This document shows positions 51,739 through 60,948 of a DNA stretch of 64,000 nucleotides, piece after piece. The DNA lies in the NCBI GenBank assembly GCA_018650795.1, contig JABIFG010000104.1:1-64000 (forward strand), written 5' to 3'. The DNA comes from Fidelibacterota bacterium (GTDB taxonomy: Bacteria; Fidelibacterota; UBA8477; JABMPR01). The notes below the pieces were generated by a model. The model worked only from the letters and a program-made list of their open reading frames with translations. It had not been told where the DNA came from and made no database searches. Positions within the stretch are counted from its first letter, which is position 1; the number at the start of each line of letters is the position of its first letter. The translations under genes and the position numbers were made by a program.

Positions 51739-52232
51739 ATGAAGTACGTCCCTGGCGTCGTTCTGATTTACCCTCTATTCAACGTGTTGCCTGGGATACC
51801 TGGGCTGATACATACGGAGCGTTTGTACCTGAAGAGGATCGGAAAGAATTCCATGATTCCTACTATGCTTTGAAAAAACTTCAAAATTTGTTCGATTCAA
51901 AAATAGTGGATGGCTGTGTCGCACTTGTTGATCAATTCATTGTAGGGTATAGCAAAACCTATTGGAATGAACAGGACCTCCAGTTCTTTATTACATCGCT
52001 CTATGTATTGCCAGCTTATCAAAAGTTAAAACTCGGCAAGCGCATGCTGGAATACGGAATCAAGAGTGCCCAAAAAAATTATAATATTGATCGTGTATGG
52101 CTGGGTGTGATGGTTGAAAACCTACCCGCAATTGACTGGTATAACCGTCAGGGATTTATCTTTGAGGACAGTAAACCATTCACAATTGGAAAAACGACGA
52201 TTGAACATTTATACGGGTATAAACTGATCTAA
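51735..52232 (+). CDS. GNAT family N-acetyltransferase
   Basis: A 165-residue GNAT protein with VRPWRRSDLPSIQRVAWDTWADTYGAFVP at the N-terminus, LYVLPAYQKLKLGKRMLEYGIKSAQ as the acetyl-CoA loop near residue 92, and GVMVENLPAIDWYNRQGF near the end. The loop keeps only part of the usual R/Q-x-x-G-x-G/A (QKLKLGKRM). It overlaps the DUF423 gene by 4 bp. Substrate unknown. Confidence 0.85.
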   Translation: MNEVRPWRRSDLPSIQRVAWDTWADTYGAFVPEEDRKEFHDSYYALKKLQNLFDSKIVDGCVALVDQFIVGYSKTYWNEQDLQFFITSLYVLPAYQKLKLGKRMLEYGIKSAQKNYNIDRVWLGVMVENLPAIDWYNRQGFIFEDSKPFTIGKTTIEHLYGYKLI

Positions 52233-52259
52233 ATCAGCTGTATCCCTCAGGGAGGAAAA

Positions 52260-53627
52260 ATGCCAATTTTAATTTCAGGAATCTCAGGAGTCAGAGGAAT
52301 CATTAATGATGGTTTTGACGAAGAGGTCGTTGAAGTTTATACCAGAGCTTTTGCTCAACTCATGGATAAAGGTCGTATCGTTATTGCTCAGGATAGTCGA
52401 CCCTCTGGGGCAATGTTTAAGGGCATCGTTGAAAAAACTTTAAACCAACTTGGCTGTGAAATCATTGATTGTGGAATTTGTCCTACGCCCACAGCACAAC
52501 TCATGGTGAAAGACCTGAATGCCAGGGGTGGAATAATTGTGACTGCCAGCCACAACCCCATCGAATGGAATGCACTTAAATTTGTTGGCGATGAGGGGCT
52601 GTTCCTGGATTCAGAGGAACACAAACAACTTCAAGCCGAATTGCTTGAAGTAAAAGAAGCTGGACCATTAGAGGCTGAGCCAAGTGGTTCAGTTACCAAA
52701 CTGGATGACCGAATTGAGCGACATATTGAGAACGTAATGGCTCTGGATCTAATAAATGCGGATGCTATCCGAGAATTGCGTCCTAAGGTTGTCATTGATG
52801 CCATCAATGGTGCTGGGTCAGAAGCACTACCGTCCTTTCTGGAGCGCCTGGGCTGTGAAGTTTTCCCCATTAACTGTGACAATGATGGAAATTTTGTTCA
52901 TACTCCTGAGCCGCTCCCCGAAAATCTTATGGAACTAAGAAGTACCGTAAGTCGTGTGGGGGCTGATATTGGAATTGCTACCGATCCAGATGCTGACCGG
53001 CTGGCAGTTATCGATGCTTTTGGAAATCCCTTGGTAGAGGAATACACACTAGTGTTGGCGGCGTATCATGCATTGCGTCATGCAAAAGAGGATGATCGGC
53101 GACCCCTGGTAACCAATTTAAGTTCAACCAAAGCTCTGGATGATCTAGCAGAGCGTTATGGGCGCCGGGTTTTAAGAACACCAGTAGGTGAAATTCATGT
53201 TGCCCGAAAAATGCAACAACAAGACACTCTCATTGGAGGCGAAGGTAATGGTGGTGTGATTTTAGCAGAATCTCACCTCGGCCGTGATTCACTGGTTGCC
53301 TCTGGTCTTATCCTTTCTTTAATGGCTGAAACAAAACAATCTATACGTGAGATTGCAGATGATCTTCCCCGTTATGAAATGGTGAAAGACAAAATTAATG
53401 TTCAGGGATATGAGCCTGCAGATATTCTCAAGTCCCTGGCTGAAAAATATGCCAGCTTGGTTCCAAATCTTGAGGATGGGGTTAAAATTAGCTGGAAAGA
53501 TCGTTGGGTTCATTTCCGAGCTTCAAATACAGAACCCATCGTCCGTATTTTTGCAGAGGGATCAAGCCGAACCGTTGCAGCATCTCTGGTGAACGAATTC
53601 AAAACAGAGATTCAGGATTTGTTGTAG
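52260..53627 (+). CDS. glmM: Phosphoglucosamine mutase/phosphohexomutase
   Basis: Interconverts hexose or hexosamine 1- and 6-phosphates, probably glucosamine phosphates for cell-wall precursors. The 455-residue protein has ISGVRGIINDGF at the start, VTASHNPIEWNALKF near residue 97 with the phosphoserine, DPDADRLAVID near 240 as the metal loop, GEGNGGVIL near 325 as the sugar-binding loop, and RASNTEPIVRIFAEG near 425 as the phosphate loop. A phosphomannomutase role cannot be ruled out, since the family is close. GGGAGGAAAA precedes the ATG. Confidence 0.88.
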   Translation: MPILISGISGVRGIINDGFDEEVVEVYTRAFAQLMDKGRIVIAQDSRPSGAMFKGIVEKTLNQLGCEIIDCGICPTPTAQLMVKDLNARGGIIVTASHNPIEWNALKFVGDEGLFLDSEEHKQLQAELLEVKEAGPLEAEPSGSVTKLDDRIERHIENVMALDLINADAIRELRPKVVIDAINGAGSEALPSFLERLGCEVFPINCDNDGNFVHTPEPLPENLMELRSTVSRVGADIGIATDPDADRLAVIDAFGNPLVEEYTLVLAAYHALRHAKEDDRRPLVTNLSSTKALDDLAERYGRRVLRTPVGEIHVARKMQQQDTLIGGEGNGGVILAESHLGRDSLVASGLILSLMAETKQSIREIADDLPRYEMVKDKINVQGYEPADILKSLAEKYASLVPNLEDGVKISWKDRWVHFRASNTEPIVRIFAEGSSRTVAASLVNEFKTEIQDLL

Positions 53628-53676
53628 TAACTTGCCGCCTCATATAGGTTAAAACCTGTATTGGGGTAATAATTCC

Positions 53677-54234
53677 ATGGGAAATTATCCAGAAATAAAA
53701 ACAGAACGCCTCATGCTAAGGGGTTTCCAGCCATCTGATGCTCCGGAGGTTCAAGAGTTAGCGGGAGCATTTGAGCTTGCTGAAATGACCCTCAACATCC
53801 CTCATCCTTATCGGGATGGTATGGCAGAGGATTGGATAAACGGCCACCAAAAAGTTTTTGATGAAGGAGCTGGTGTTGTCTTTGCTTTGATTGATTTCCA
53901 ATCAGAAAAATTAGTCGGGGCTGTTGGTCTTACGATTACCAAACGATTTAGCCGGGCTGAGCTGGGCTATTGGGTTGGCAAGCCCTTTTGGGGAAAAGGT
54001 TTTGCCACAGAAGCATCCAGAGCAGTACTCAAATATGGATTTGAGGGGTTACAGTTGAATAAAATTTATGCGACTCATATGACTCGGAATCCAGCCTCGG
54101 GAAAAGTCATGCAGAAAATCGGCATGGATCAAGAGGGTCTTCTCAAACAGCATGCACTTAAGTGGGATCAATATCTTGATCTGGCGGCTTACGGGATACT
54201 ATCGACGACATGGCGGCAGCAACATGCGAAATAA
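53677..54234 (+). CDS. GNAT family N-acetyltransferase, RimJ/RimL-like
   Basis: A 185-residue protein. IKTERLMLRGFQPSDAPEVQELAG and LGYWVGKPFWGKGFATEASRAVLKYGFE are the RimJ/L family motifs; the second is the acyl-CoA loop. NKIYATHMTRNPASGKVMQKIGM follows. It may acetylate a ribosomal protein N-terminus or a small amine. It sits 6 bp before the HI0933 flavoprotein gene, so the two may be co-transcribed. Confidence 0.9.
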   Translation: MGNYPEIKTERLMLRGFQPSDAPEVQELAGAFELAEMTLNIPHPYRDGMAEDWINGHQKVFDEGAGVVFALIDFQSEKLVGAVGLTITKRFSRAELGYWVGKPFWGKGFATEASRAVLKYGFEGLQLNKIYATHMTRNPASGKVMQKIGMDQEGLLKQHALKWDQYLDLAAYGILSTTWRQQHAK

Positions 54235-54240
54235 TTTGCC

Positions 54241-55509
54241 ATGTTAGAGCCTCACTACAACACCGTCATTATTGGCGCGGGACCAGCTGGGCTTATTGCA
54301 GCAGTTGAGGCATTCAATCCTAATCATAGAATTGTCATTCTGGAAAAGATGCACAAAACCGGTCTCAAATTGCGTATCTCAGGTAAGGGTCGCTGCAATA
54401 TCACCAATGAGGAGAGCATGCAGAGCTTCCTGAATCGGTTTGGGAAAAAAGGTAGGTTTCTCAAGTACGCGTTTTCGCAATTTTTTAATCATGATTTGCT
54501 CAAATACATAAATGATTTAGGGGTTCCTACAAAGCTGGAGCGTGGAGGGAGATACTTCTGCGAGAGTGATCGAGCGACAGATATTGTCGTAGCGTTTGAA
54601 AAGAAACTACGTGAATTAAATATCCCTATCGCCATGAAAACACATGTGACTGGAATTCAAAAAACTGATGAAGGTCAATACGTTTTACAAGTAAAACAGG
54701 GAGGTCACCTGACTCAGGTGCTAGCGGATCAATTGTGCATTTGCTCTGGAGGATTGGGATACCCGGCAACTGGGTCAACTGGTGAAGGATACGTCATGGC
54801 TAAGGCCTTTGGCCATACTATTGTAGATACGGCTCCATCTCTCGTACCTGTCTTAACTGCTGGTGACATTGCAAAACGAGTGATGGGTGTTAGCCTGCGA
54901 AATATTTCACTCTCAATCTGGGATGAAGGTAAAAAAGTCACTGAAATGTTTGGGGAAATGATGTTCACACGAAAAGGTGTGACGGGTCCCATTATTTTGA
55001 CGTTAAGTGAAACCCTGGTGGCCATGCTTAACTCCCGGAAGGAAGTTCAAATCAAAATTGACCTCAAACCAGCTCTGGATCATAAAAAATTGGATCAACG
55101 CCTGCTTCGAGAGTTATCAAATAGCAGTATGCAGAATTTTAGAAGTTTACTGAAATCGCTTTTGCCACTTAAAATGATCGACCTTTTCGTGGATATACTA
55201 GAAATAGATCCGACTAAAAAATTGCATCAAGTCACTGGAGAAGAGCGTAAACGCTTGAGAATGCTCTTGAAAGAATTTCCCATGCAGGTCATTGGTCACG
55301 ACTCCTATGATCGTGCTATTGTAACGTCTGGCGGTATTTCACTAAAAGAGATAGATCCAACAACTATGGAATCAAAGTTGGCCTCAAACCTGTATTTTGC
55401 AGGTGAAGTTATTGATGTGAATGGTGAAACCGGTGGCTATAATTTGACCTCGAGTTGGTCCACAGGATTTTTAGCGGGCCGATCAATGCGAAATAAGGAT
55501 CTGGGGTGA
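54241..55509 (+). CDS. HI0933/BaiN family flavoprotein, copy 2
   Basis: FAD-dependent oxidoreductase, 422 residues. YNTVIIGAGPAGLIAAVEAF at the start is the FAD loop, KLRISGKGRCNITNEE near residue 43 the family signature, and FAGEVIDVNGETGGYNLTSSWSTGFLAGR the end. It has the same layout as 33544-34758, with GKGRCN where the first has GGGRCN. Both are full length. Substrate unknown. It ends 6 bp before the acyltransferase gene. Confidence 0.92.
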   Translation: MLEPHYNTVIIGAGPAGLIAAVEAFNPNHRIVILEKMHKTGLKLRISGKGRCNITNEESMQSFLNRFGKKGRFLKYAFSQFFNHDLLKYINDLGVPTKLERGGRYFCESDRATDIVVAFEKKLRELNIPIAMKTHVTGIQKTDEGQYVLQVKQGGHLTQVLADQLCICSGGLGYPATGSTGEGYVMAKAFGHTIVDTAPSLVPVLTAGDIAKRVMGVSLRNISLSIWDEGKKVTEMFGEMMFTRKGVTGPIILTLSETLVAMLNSRKEVQIKIDLKPALDHKKLDQRLLRELSNSSMQNFRSLLKSLLPLKMIDLFVDILEIDPTKKLHQVTGEERKRLRMLLKEFPMQVIGHDSYDRAIVTSGGISLKEIDPTTMESKLASNLYFAGEVIDVNGETGGYNLTSSWSTGFLAGRSMRNKDLG

Positions 55510-55515
55510 TAAATC

Positions 55516-56106
55516 ATGATGAAAAATAAACGATCTGGTTTGTTCAAATTGATGCTGGGTAAAGCCTGGTTTCGACTGTCAGGGTGGAAGTTTAAAGGTG
55601 AGCTGTCTCCGCAGGGGAAATTTATCCTGATTTGTGAACCCCATACTAGTAATTGGGATTTTATTCATCTCCTGGGAGTGATGTTTATCATGCGTATAAA
55701 AATTTCCTGGTTGGGTAAGCACACTTTGTTTAAAAAACCCTTTGGTGGATTTATGAAATGGTTGGGGGGCATTCCCATTGATCGAAGGAGCACCCATGGT
55801 GTGGTTGATCAAATTGCAGATCATTTTGCGGCCAATGAGAATTTAATTATCGCTCTGGCTCCATCAGGGACTCGCGCTAAAAGGGATCATTGGAAGTCCG
55901 GCTTTTATCATATGGGGTATAAAGCCCAGGTGCCACTTTTACTTGGTTATGTAGATTTTGCCAATAAAACAGCTGGGACAGGTCCAGCATTCATCCCATC
56001 AGGGGATTTCAAGAAGGATATGGATATTATCCGTGAGTTTTACGCAGATATTCGGGGTGATCATCCCGAAATGGAATCAGATATCATCCTGAGAGAAGAG
56101 CAGTAA
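55516..56106 (+). CDS. 1-acylglycerol-3-phosphate acyltransferase-like protein
   Basis: A 196-residue member of the PlsC-type acyltransferase superfamily. EPHTSNWDFIHLLG near residue 41 carries the HxxxxD catalytic pair, GGIPIDRRSTHGV is the glycerolipid-binding block, and ALAPSGTRAKRDHWKSGFYHMGYKAQVPLLLGYVD resembles the PEGTR block (here PSGTR). It lacks a long N-terminal helix. A role in membrane phospholipid or lipid A-like acylation is likely. The ATG at 55516 is followed by a second Met codon that would serve equally. Confidence 0.85.
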   Translation: MMKNKRSGLFKLMLGKAWFRLSGWKFKGELSPQGKFILICEPHTSNWDFIHLLGVMFIMRIKISWLGKHTLFKKPFGGFMKWLGGIPIDRRSTHGVVDQIADHFAANENLIIALAPSGTRAKRDHWKSGFYHMGYKAQVPLLLGYVDFANKTAGTGPAFIPSGDFKKDMDIIREFYADIRGDHPEMESDIILREEQ

Positions 56107-56110
56107 AACT

Positions 56111-56248
56111 TCAATCTGGTAGAATATCTTCACTTAGATCTAACCACTCTGAATTGACCGATTCAATGAGCTGGATTTTCTTTTTCCGAAGCCATCCCTT
56201 AATTTGCGCTGCCCTGAATGATTTTGTGAGATTTGGGTTCCTCGGTAT
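56111..56248 (-). pseudogene. 3' remnant of a GIY-YIG endonuclease gene
   Basis: On the minus strand, directly after the radC stop and in the same frame, 45 sense codons end in TGA. They encode FRAAQIKGWLRKKKIQLIE and then SVNSEWLDLSEDILPD. This is the typical C-terminus of small GIY-YIG nucleases (QIKGW..KKI.LIE..N..W.DL). The GIY-YIG half is absent, so only the tail is left. Family recognition is from memory of the motif. Confidence 0.6.
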
Positions 56249-56932
56249 TTATAAGAGTCGATGGTCTGCAAAGGAGAAAAATTCATTTCCTCCCACAATC
56301 AGATGATCCAGGATTTCCACATCTATAGAGGCTAGAGCAATTTGCAGTTTTTTGGTGACAGCCCGGTCGCTCCCAGAAGGCGTGAGTGATCCAGAGGGAT
56401 GGTTATGTACCAGAATGACACTAGCTGCATCATAGCTCAACACCTTCTGAATGACTTCCCTAGGGTAAATAGCTGAAGTAGTTAGTGATCCTGTAAAGAG
56501 CTCTTCCATTCTGATAATTTGGTTTTGACCATCCAAAAATATAACCATAAAAACCTCACGATTTCTCTCACGTAGGTTGTGGGTGAGATAATCCTTTACC
56601 GTCTTGCTGGATCTGAGATAATCTTTCCCCTGGGTTTGCTCAAATAAGTACCGCCGGCCCACAGCATGGGGAAGTTTAAGTGCAAAAACATTGGCTTGAC
56701 CCATTCCTTTTACATCCAGGAGAACTGAGGTTGGAGCTTCCAGCACGCCAGCCAGACTTCCAAACCGACGGATCAATTCTTTAGCTTCAGGCTTCATATC
56801 TTTTCGAGGTGTTGCCAGGGTGAGTAGGATTTCCAGGACTTCATAATCGTGGAAGGATTCAATCCCATTTTGGAAAAACCGATCTCTTAATCTCTGTCGA
56901 TGGCCCGAACTTGAAACAGTTTTAGTATGCAT
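56249..56932 (-). CDS. radC: RadC/JAB-domain DNA repair-associated protein
   Basis: A 227-residue RadC protein. The N-terminus has HRQRLRDRFFQNGIESFHDYEVLEILLTLATPRKDMKP, a helix-hairpin-helix region. The JAB1/MPN-like metalloprotease domain has VILVHNHPSGSLTPSGSDRAVTKKL near residue 175, the HNHPSG...SD zinc motif. RadC proteins are common in genomes with mobile elements, and the precise role is unsettled. A GIY-YIG gene remnant lies just downstream. Confidence 0.92.
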   Translation of the reverse strand: MHTKTVSSSGHRQRLRDRFFQNGIESFHDYEVLEILLTLATPRKDMKPEAKELIRRFGSLAGVLEAPTSVLLDVKGMGQANVFALKLPHAVGRRYLFEQTQGKDYLRSSKTVKDYLTHNLRERNREVFMVIFLDGQNQIIRMEELFTGSLTTSAIYPREVIQKVLSYDAASVILVHNHPSGSLTPSGSDRAVTKKLQIALASIDVEILDHLIVGGNEFFSFADHRLL

Positions 56933-57135
56933 GCTAAACTCCCAATATTGATATGTGAATTTTGGTGTTCATTATCACCGGATGATTTAATCGACTGAGA
57001 GTGGGTTAGCTGTTCAGGCTATAAATTTAAAACAAATTGTACCAGGAAAAGCACTTTTTTAATTAATAAGTACCAACCCTTACGGGCATCAAGATTACTT
57101 GGCTGGATTAATAAATGATGAATCTAAGCAGAAGT

Positions 57136-58758
57136 CTACTGGTTTTTATATGCCAGTGCAGCTTCCACAAAATATTTAAATAGAGGATGCGTCTTGGCTA
57201 CCCTGGATTTGAATTCGGGGTGGGCTTGAGTAGCCACAAACCAGGGATGATTGGCAATCTCAACCATTTCAACCAGCTCATTGTCTGGTGAAACTCCTGA
57301 AATTATCATGCCCTCATTTTCCAGCTGATCCCGATAGGCATTGTTTACCTCAAAGCGATGACGGTGACGTTCAGAAATATTCCCTTCGCCATAAGCCATA
57401 AATGATTTCGTCCCTTCCCTCAGGATACAGTCATAAGCACCTAATCTCATGCTGGCACCTTTGTGGGTTACATGATGCTGAGAGAGCATAAGATGAATCA
57501 CTGGATGAGGAGTATCTTCAACAAATTCTTCAGAGTCTGCATCCTTGAGACCCAAAACATTCCGGGCATATTCAATCACGGCCACTTGTAAACCGAGGCA
57601 TAATCCCAGAAATGGAATCTGTTTTTCCCGGGCATATTGAGCTGCACGAATCTTGCCTTCGATGCCCCGTGAACCAAATCCGCCAGGAATTAATATGCCA
57701 TGGACATGTCCCATCACCTTCTCGAGCGCGGAATCAGATTCCAGATCTTCTGCCTCGATAAACTCAATATTCACTTTGCAACGATTGTCAACACCCGCAT
57801 GGATAAAGGATTCTATGATGCTCTTGTAGGCATCCACCATAGCAGTGTACTTGCCTGCAACGGCAATGGTGATTTCATCTTCAGGATTTAAAATGTGATG
57901 AACAAATTGCTCCCATTGGGAGGTATCTGACTCAACATTTTCCAACTGAAGTTTTTCCATGACGATACCGGCAAGATGTTCTTTTTGGAGCAGGAGAGGG
58001 ACTTCATAAATTGACTTGGCATCTAGACCCTGGATGACCGCATTGGGCTTAACATTTGTGAATAAGGCCAGCTTTTGTCTCACATCATCAGACAATTCAT
58101 GTTGTGTACGACATAAGAGGATATCCGGCTGTAAACCTATTTCTCTCAAACGCATGACTGAATGTTGACTTGGTTTAGTTTTTAATTCCTCACTGGCTTC
58201 GATATATGGAATGAGTGTGACATGCAAAATAATGACATTCTCACGACCACGGGCCTGTTGAAATTGACGAACTGCCTCCAGAAAGGAAAGGCTCTCAATG
58301 TCTCCCACGGTTCCGCCGATCTCTGTGATAACTACATCCAGATTAGGATCAATTCTCTCTGGCTTTTCAATCCTCTTAATAATTTCATCAGTTACATGAG
58401 GAATGATTTGTACAGTACCGCCGAGATAATCTCCACGGCGCTCTCTTTCCAAAACTTCATAATAGATGCTGCCAGCTGTACTGTTGTTGGCTTTACTCAT
58501 CTCAGCATTGATAAATCTCTCATAATGACCTAAGTCCAAATCGGTTTCAGTGCCATCGTCAAGCACATACACTTCACCGTGTTGAAATGGGTTCATCGTT
58601 CCCGGGTCTACATTGAGGTATGGGTCAAGTTTCTGTATGGTGACTTTCTTATTCTTTAACTCGAGCAACATCCCTAAAGAAGCTGCAGCAATACCTTTTC
58701 CAAGACCGGAGATGACGCCCCCTGTTACAATGATGTGTTTGGCTTGATGAGCTTCCAT
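57136..58758 (-). CDS. pyrG: CTP synthase
   Basis: Makes CTP from UTP, ATP and glutamine. The 540 residues match the family. ITGGVISGLGKGIAAASLGMLL is the first block (here VTGGVISGLGKG), DPGTMNPFQHGEVYVLDDGTETDLDLGHYERF and TEIGGTVGDIESLSFLEA follow, and the glutaminase domain has GGFGSRGIEGKI, the nucleophile in FLGLCLGLQ near residue 378, and AHPEFKSR with the catalytic His and Glu near the end. No neighbouring pyrimidine genes are visible. GGAC is the only ribosome-site trace before the ATG. Confidence 0.97.
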   Translation of the reverse strand: MEAHQAKHIIVTGGVISGLGKGIAAASLGMLLELKNKKVTIQKLDPYLNVDPGTMNPFQHGEVYVLDDGTETDLDLGHYERFINAEMSKANNSTAGSIYYEVLERERRGDYLGGTVQIIPHVTDEIIKRIEKPERIDPNLDVVITEIGGTVGDIESLSFLEAVRQFQQARGRENVIILHVTLIPYIEASEELKTKPSQHSVMRLREIGLQPDILLCRTQHELSDDVRQKLALFTNVKPNAVIQGLDAKSIYEVPLLLQKEHLAGIVMEKLQLENVESDTSQWEQFVHHILNPEDEITIAVAGKYTAMVDAYKSIIESFIHAGVDNRCKVNIEFIEAEDLESDSALEKVMGHVHGILIPGGFGSRGIEGKIRAAQYAREKQIPFLGLCLGLQVAVIEYARNVLGLKDADSEEFVEDTPHPVIHLMLSQHHVTHKGASMRLGAYDCILREGTKSFMAYGEGNISERHRHRFEVNNAYRDQLENEGMIISGVSPDNELVEMVEIANHPWFVATQAHPEFKSRVAKTHPLFKYFVEAALAYKNQ

Positions 58759-59099
58759 AATGTCCTTAAATAAATCTTTTTATTAGTTGTAAGCTGGGTG
58801 GTGCCGGTTGTGCTGATGGTGGCAGTGCCAGAGTGAAAGCGTTGGGACTGATATTTTCCACCTTGAGATTCATCACTTAACGCTTGCGAATATTCCAACG
58901 GTTTAAGAAAAAACTTTGTTTAGATCGTGCATTTGAGAGGTCGGAAATGAGAGAGGAATTTTGGGTCACATGAATGCCGGTTCTCATGTGAAGCAATATA
59001 GCAAAAGGTCTCCCTAGGCCAAGCTCTTTCAATCAAAAACAGGGCATAAATTGTTGCCCTTCGCACCTATATTACCTGCTCATTCAAATTGAGGGAAAT
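58759..59099. other. Intergenic region with two inverted repeats
   Basis: The 341-bp divergent gap between pyrG and the iron-sulfur protein gene. It has no convincing open frame. Inverted repeats: TCACATGA / TCATGTGA at 58966-58991 (10-base spacer) and AGGGCA / TGCCCT at 59041-59060 (8-base spacer), the latter 40 bp before the ATG at 59100. Both are possible operators. Confidence 0.5.
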
Positions 59100-60374
59100 A
59101 TGGGACATATTGTTAGTGAACATCGTGACTATCGCTTACTTCAACAACGTTTTGATCGTCATATAACGGGTGCCCCTGCGTCTCCAACCTTCACTAAAAT
59201 TTTAGAGCTTTTATTTACACCCGATGAAGCCAGGCTAGTTCGTCGCTTTCCTACGATTCCCACTCGAACCTCAAAATTGGCAAAAAAACTCAACCTGGAC
59301 GAAGCCAAGCTGAATGACCAGATTCAGGACTTGGCCCATCGTGGTTTGGTTGTCGATATCGAGCGCAAAGGGCGTCGCTATGTCGCATTGCCTCCCGTAG
59401 TTATTGGCTTTTTTGAATACACGTTTATGCGTTCAAGACCCGATGCGCCCATGGTAGAAATTGCTCAATTGTTTGAGACCTATATGTTGGAGAATGATCG
59501 CTTCAGTCGTGCTGTATTTCAAAATCAGACACAACTGGGTCGTTCGCTACCTCGTGAAGAATCTTTGCCACGGGGTGATCATATTGAAATTCTGGATTAT
59601 GACCGGGCCTCTCATGTAGTTGAAAATGCCAGTTCTCATGCGGTCTCGCTGTGTGCTTGCCGACACAAAGCAGAGCATCTCGGAAAAGCCTGCGACCATG
59701 AACAAAACAATTGCCTCTCATTCGGGGGAGCTGCCGATGTTCTGGTCCACAATGGCCTGGCTCAACACATCTCTGTCTCTGAGTCCATGAGGCTTTTAGA
59801 TATGAGCAAGGAAGCCGGATTAGCTCAAACCGGAGATAATGTTCAAAATGATCTGAGTTACATCTGCAACTGTTGCGGATGTTGTTGCGGCATGATGGAA
59901 GCCATCAAAACATTTGACATGAATAACGCCATCGTGTCTTCAAGCTGGATTCTGGATATCAATGAGGACACCTGTACGGGATGCGCAAAATGTGAATCAG
60001 CCTGTCCTGTGGATGCTATTGAAATGGTGAAATACGAAAAGGATGGTCGCAAAAAGCAGAAAGCAATTCGCGATGAGGAAGTTTGTCTCGGTTGTGGTGT
60101 CTGTCCTACCTACTGCACAACGGGTTCAGCTACTATGAAGGCTCGTCCACAAAGAATCTATACTCCTGAAACCAGTTTTGATAAATATGCCGCCATGGCC
60201 ATCGAGCGAGGCAAGCTGTCCGACTTGATTTTTTATGATTATGATGGGTTTAGCCATCGCACCCTGGGAAGGGTGTTAAGTGTTCTTGAAAAAACATCCC
60301 CAGTGAAAGCCCTTATGGCTATCGAACCTTTAAAATCAACTTTTTTAAATAAGCTGGTAAATCGTCGCCATTAA
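59100..60374 (+). CDS. Cysteine-rich iron-sulfur protein with N-terminal winged-helix-like region
   Basis: A 424-residue protein. Residues about 20-110 look like a winged helix (TPDEARLVRRFPTIPTRTSKLAKKLNLDEAKLNDQIQDLAHRGLV, then KGRRYVALPP). A central region has CACRHKAEHLGKACDHEQNNCLSFG, then CNCCGCCCGMM near residue 260, a dense cysteine patch. The end holds two ferredoxin clusters: CTGCAKCESACPVDAI and CLGCGVCPTYCTTG. It could be a redox-sensing protein or an electron carrier. GAGGGAAAT is upstream of the ATG, and inverted repeats lie 40-130 bp upstream. The family of such 4Fe-4S proteins is known, the function is not. Confidence 0.8.
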   Translation: MGHIVSEHRDYRLLQQRFDRHITGAPASPTFTKILELLFTPDEARLVRRFPTIPTRTSKLAKKLNLDEAKLNDQIQDLAHRGLVVDIERKGRRYVALPPVVIGFFEYTFMRSRPDAPMVEIAQLFETYMLENDRFSRAVFQNQTQLGRSLPREESLPRGDHIEILDYDRASHVVENASSHAVSLCACRHKAEHLGKACDHEQNNCLSFGGAADVLVHNGLAQHISVSESMRLLDMSKEAGLAQTGDNVQNDLSYICNCCGCCCGMMEAIKTFDMNNAIVSSSWILDINEDTCTGCAKCESACPVDAIEMVKYEKDGRKKQKAIRDEEVCLGCGVCPTYCTTGSATMKARPQRIYTPETSFDKYAAMAIERGKLSDLIFYDYDGFSHRTLGRVLSVLEKTSPVKALMAIEPLKSTFLNKLVNRRH

Positions 60375-60555
60375 CTAGCACAAAATTACATAGATCAAAT
60401 GAATTACACCATGATCCTTGGTGGTATGGGTCTCTCTGATAAATACCACAGCTGAAAATCTGAGACTTTAATCGAGCTTGTATTTTATCTGGATGTAATG
60501 GATATTAAAAGGTGACCATTGACGTCATGTATTCAATTAACTTAAGGAGCCATAT

Positions 60556-60933
60556 ATGAATCAAGCAAACGTAGTTGGCTGGTTCGAAATTTATGTCAAT
60601 GATATGAATCGAGCCGTTAATTTTTATAAAGCTATTCTACAATGTGGTGAGTTCACCGACTTTAGTTTTGGAGATGAACAGCTCATGGGTTTCCCATGGG
60701 TTGAGGATGGTGCCTACGCATCTGGCGCTCTGGTAAAGAGTAAGGATGCAGCACCAGGTAGAGGCGGCACCATGGTATATTTCAATTCAGCAGATTGCGG
60801 TGTTGAAGAAGATCGCGTTGTTGAAAATGGTGGTAAAGTCATTCAGGCCAAACATGCTATTGGTGAACATGGATATATCTCCCATATCGAAGACACTGAG
60901 GGAAATGTCATGGGAATCCATTCAAAACAATAA
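60556..60933 (+). CDS. VOC superfamily protein (glyoxalase-like)
   Basis: A 125-residue one-domain VOC protein: VGWFEIYVNDMNRAVNFYKAILQCGEFTDF at the start, then GRGGTMVYFNSADCGVEEDRVVENGGKVIQAKHAIGEHGYISHIEDTEGNVMGIHS at the end. AAGGAG stands 7 bases before the ATG. It precedes a DUF4199 gene by 15 bp. No substrate is assigned. Confidence 0.9.
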   Translation: MNQANVVGWFEIYVNDMNRAVNFYKAILQCGEFTDFSFGDEQLMGFPWVEDGAYASGALVKSKDAAPGRGGTMVYFNSADCGVEEDRVVENGGKVIQAKHAIGEHGYISHIEDTEGNVMGIHSKQ

Positions 60934-60948
60934 GAAAGAAAGTTTGAT

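Noticed and set aside
26379-54234. The four GNAT acetyltransferases as one gene system
   Set aside because: They are scattered, dissimilar in sequence and belong to different transcription units; GNAT genes are simply common.
60401-60457. Eighteen-codon frame in the gap before the VOC gene
   Set aside because: Too short, no ribosome site and no recognisable sequence; chance frame.
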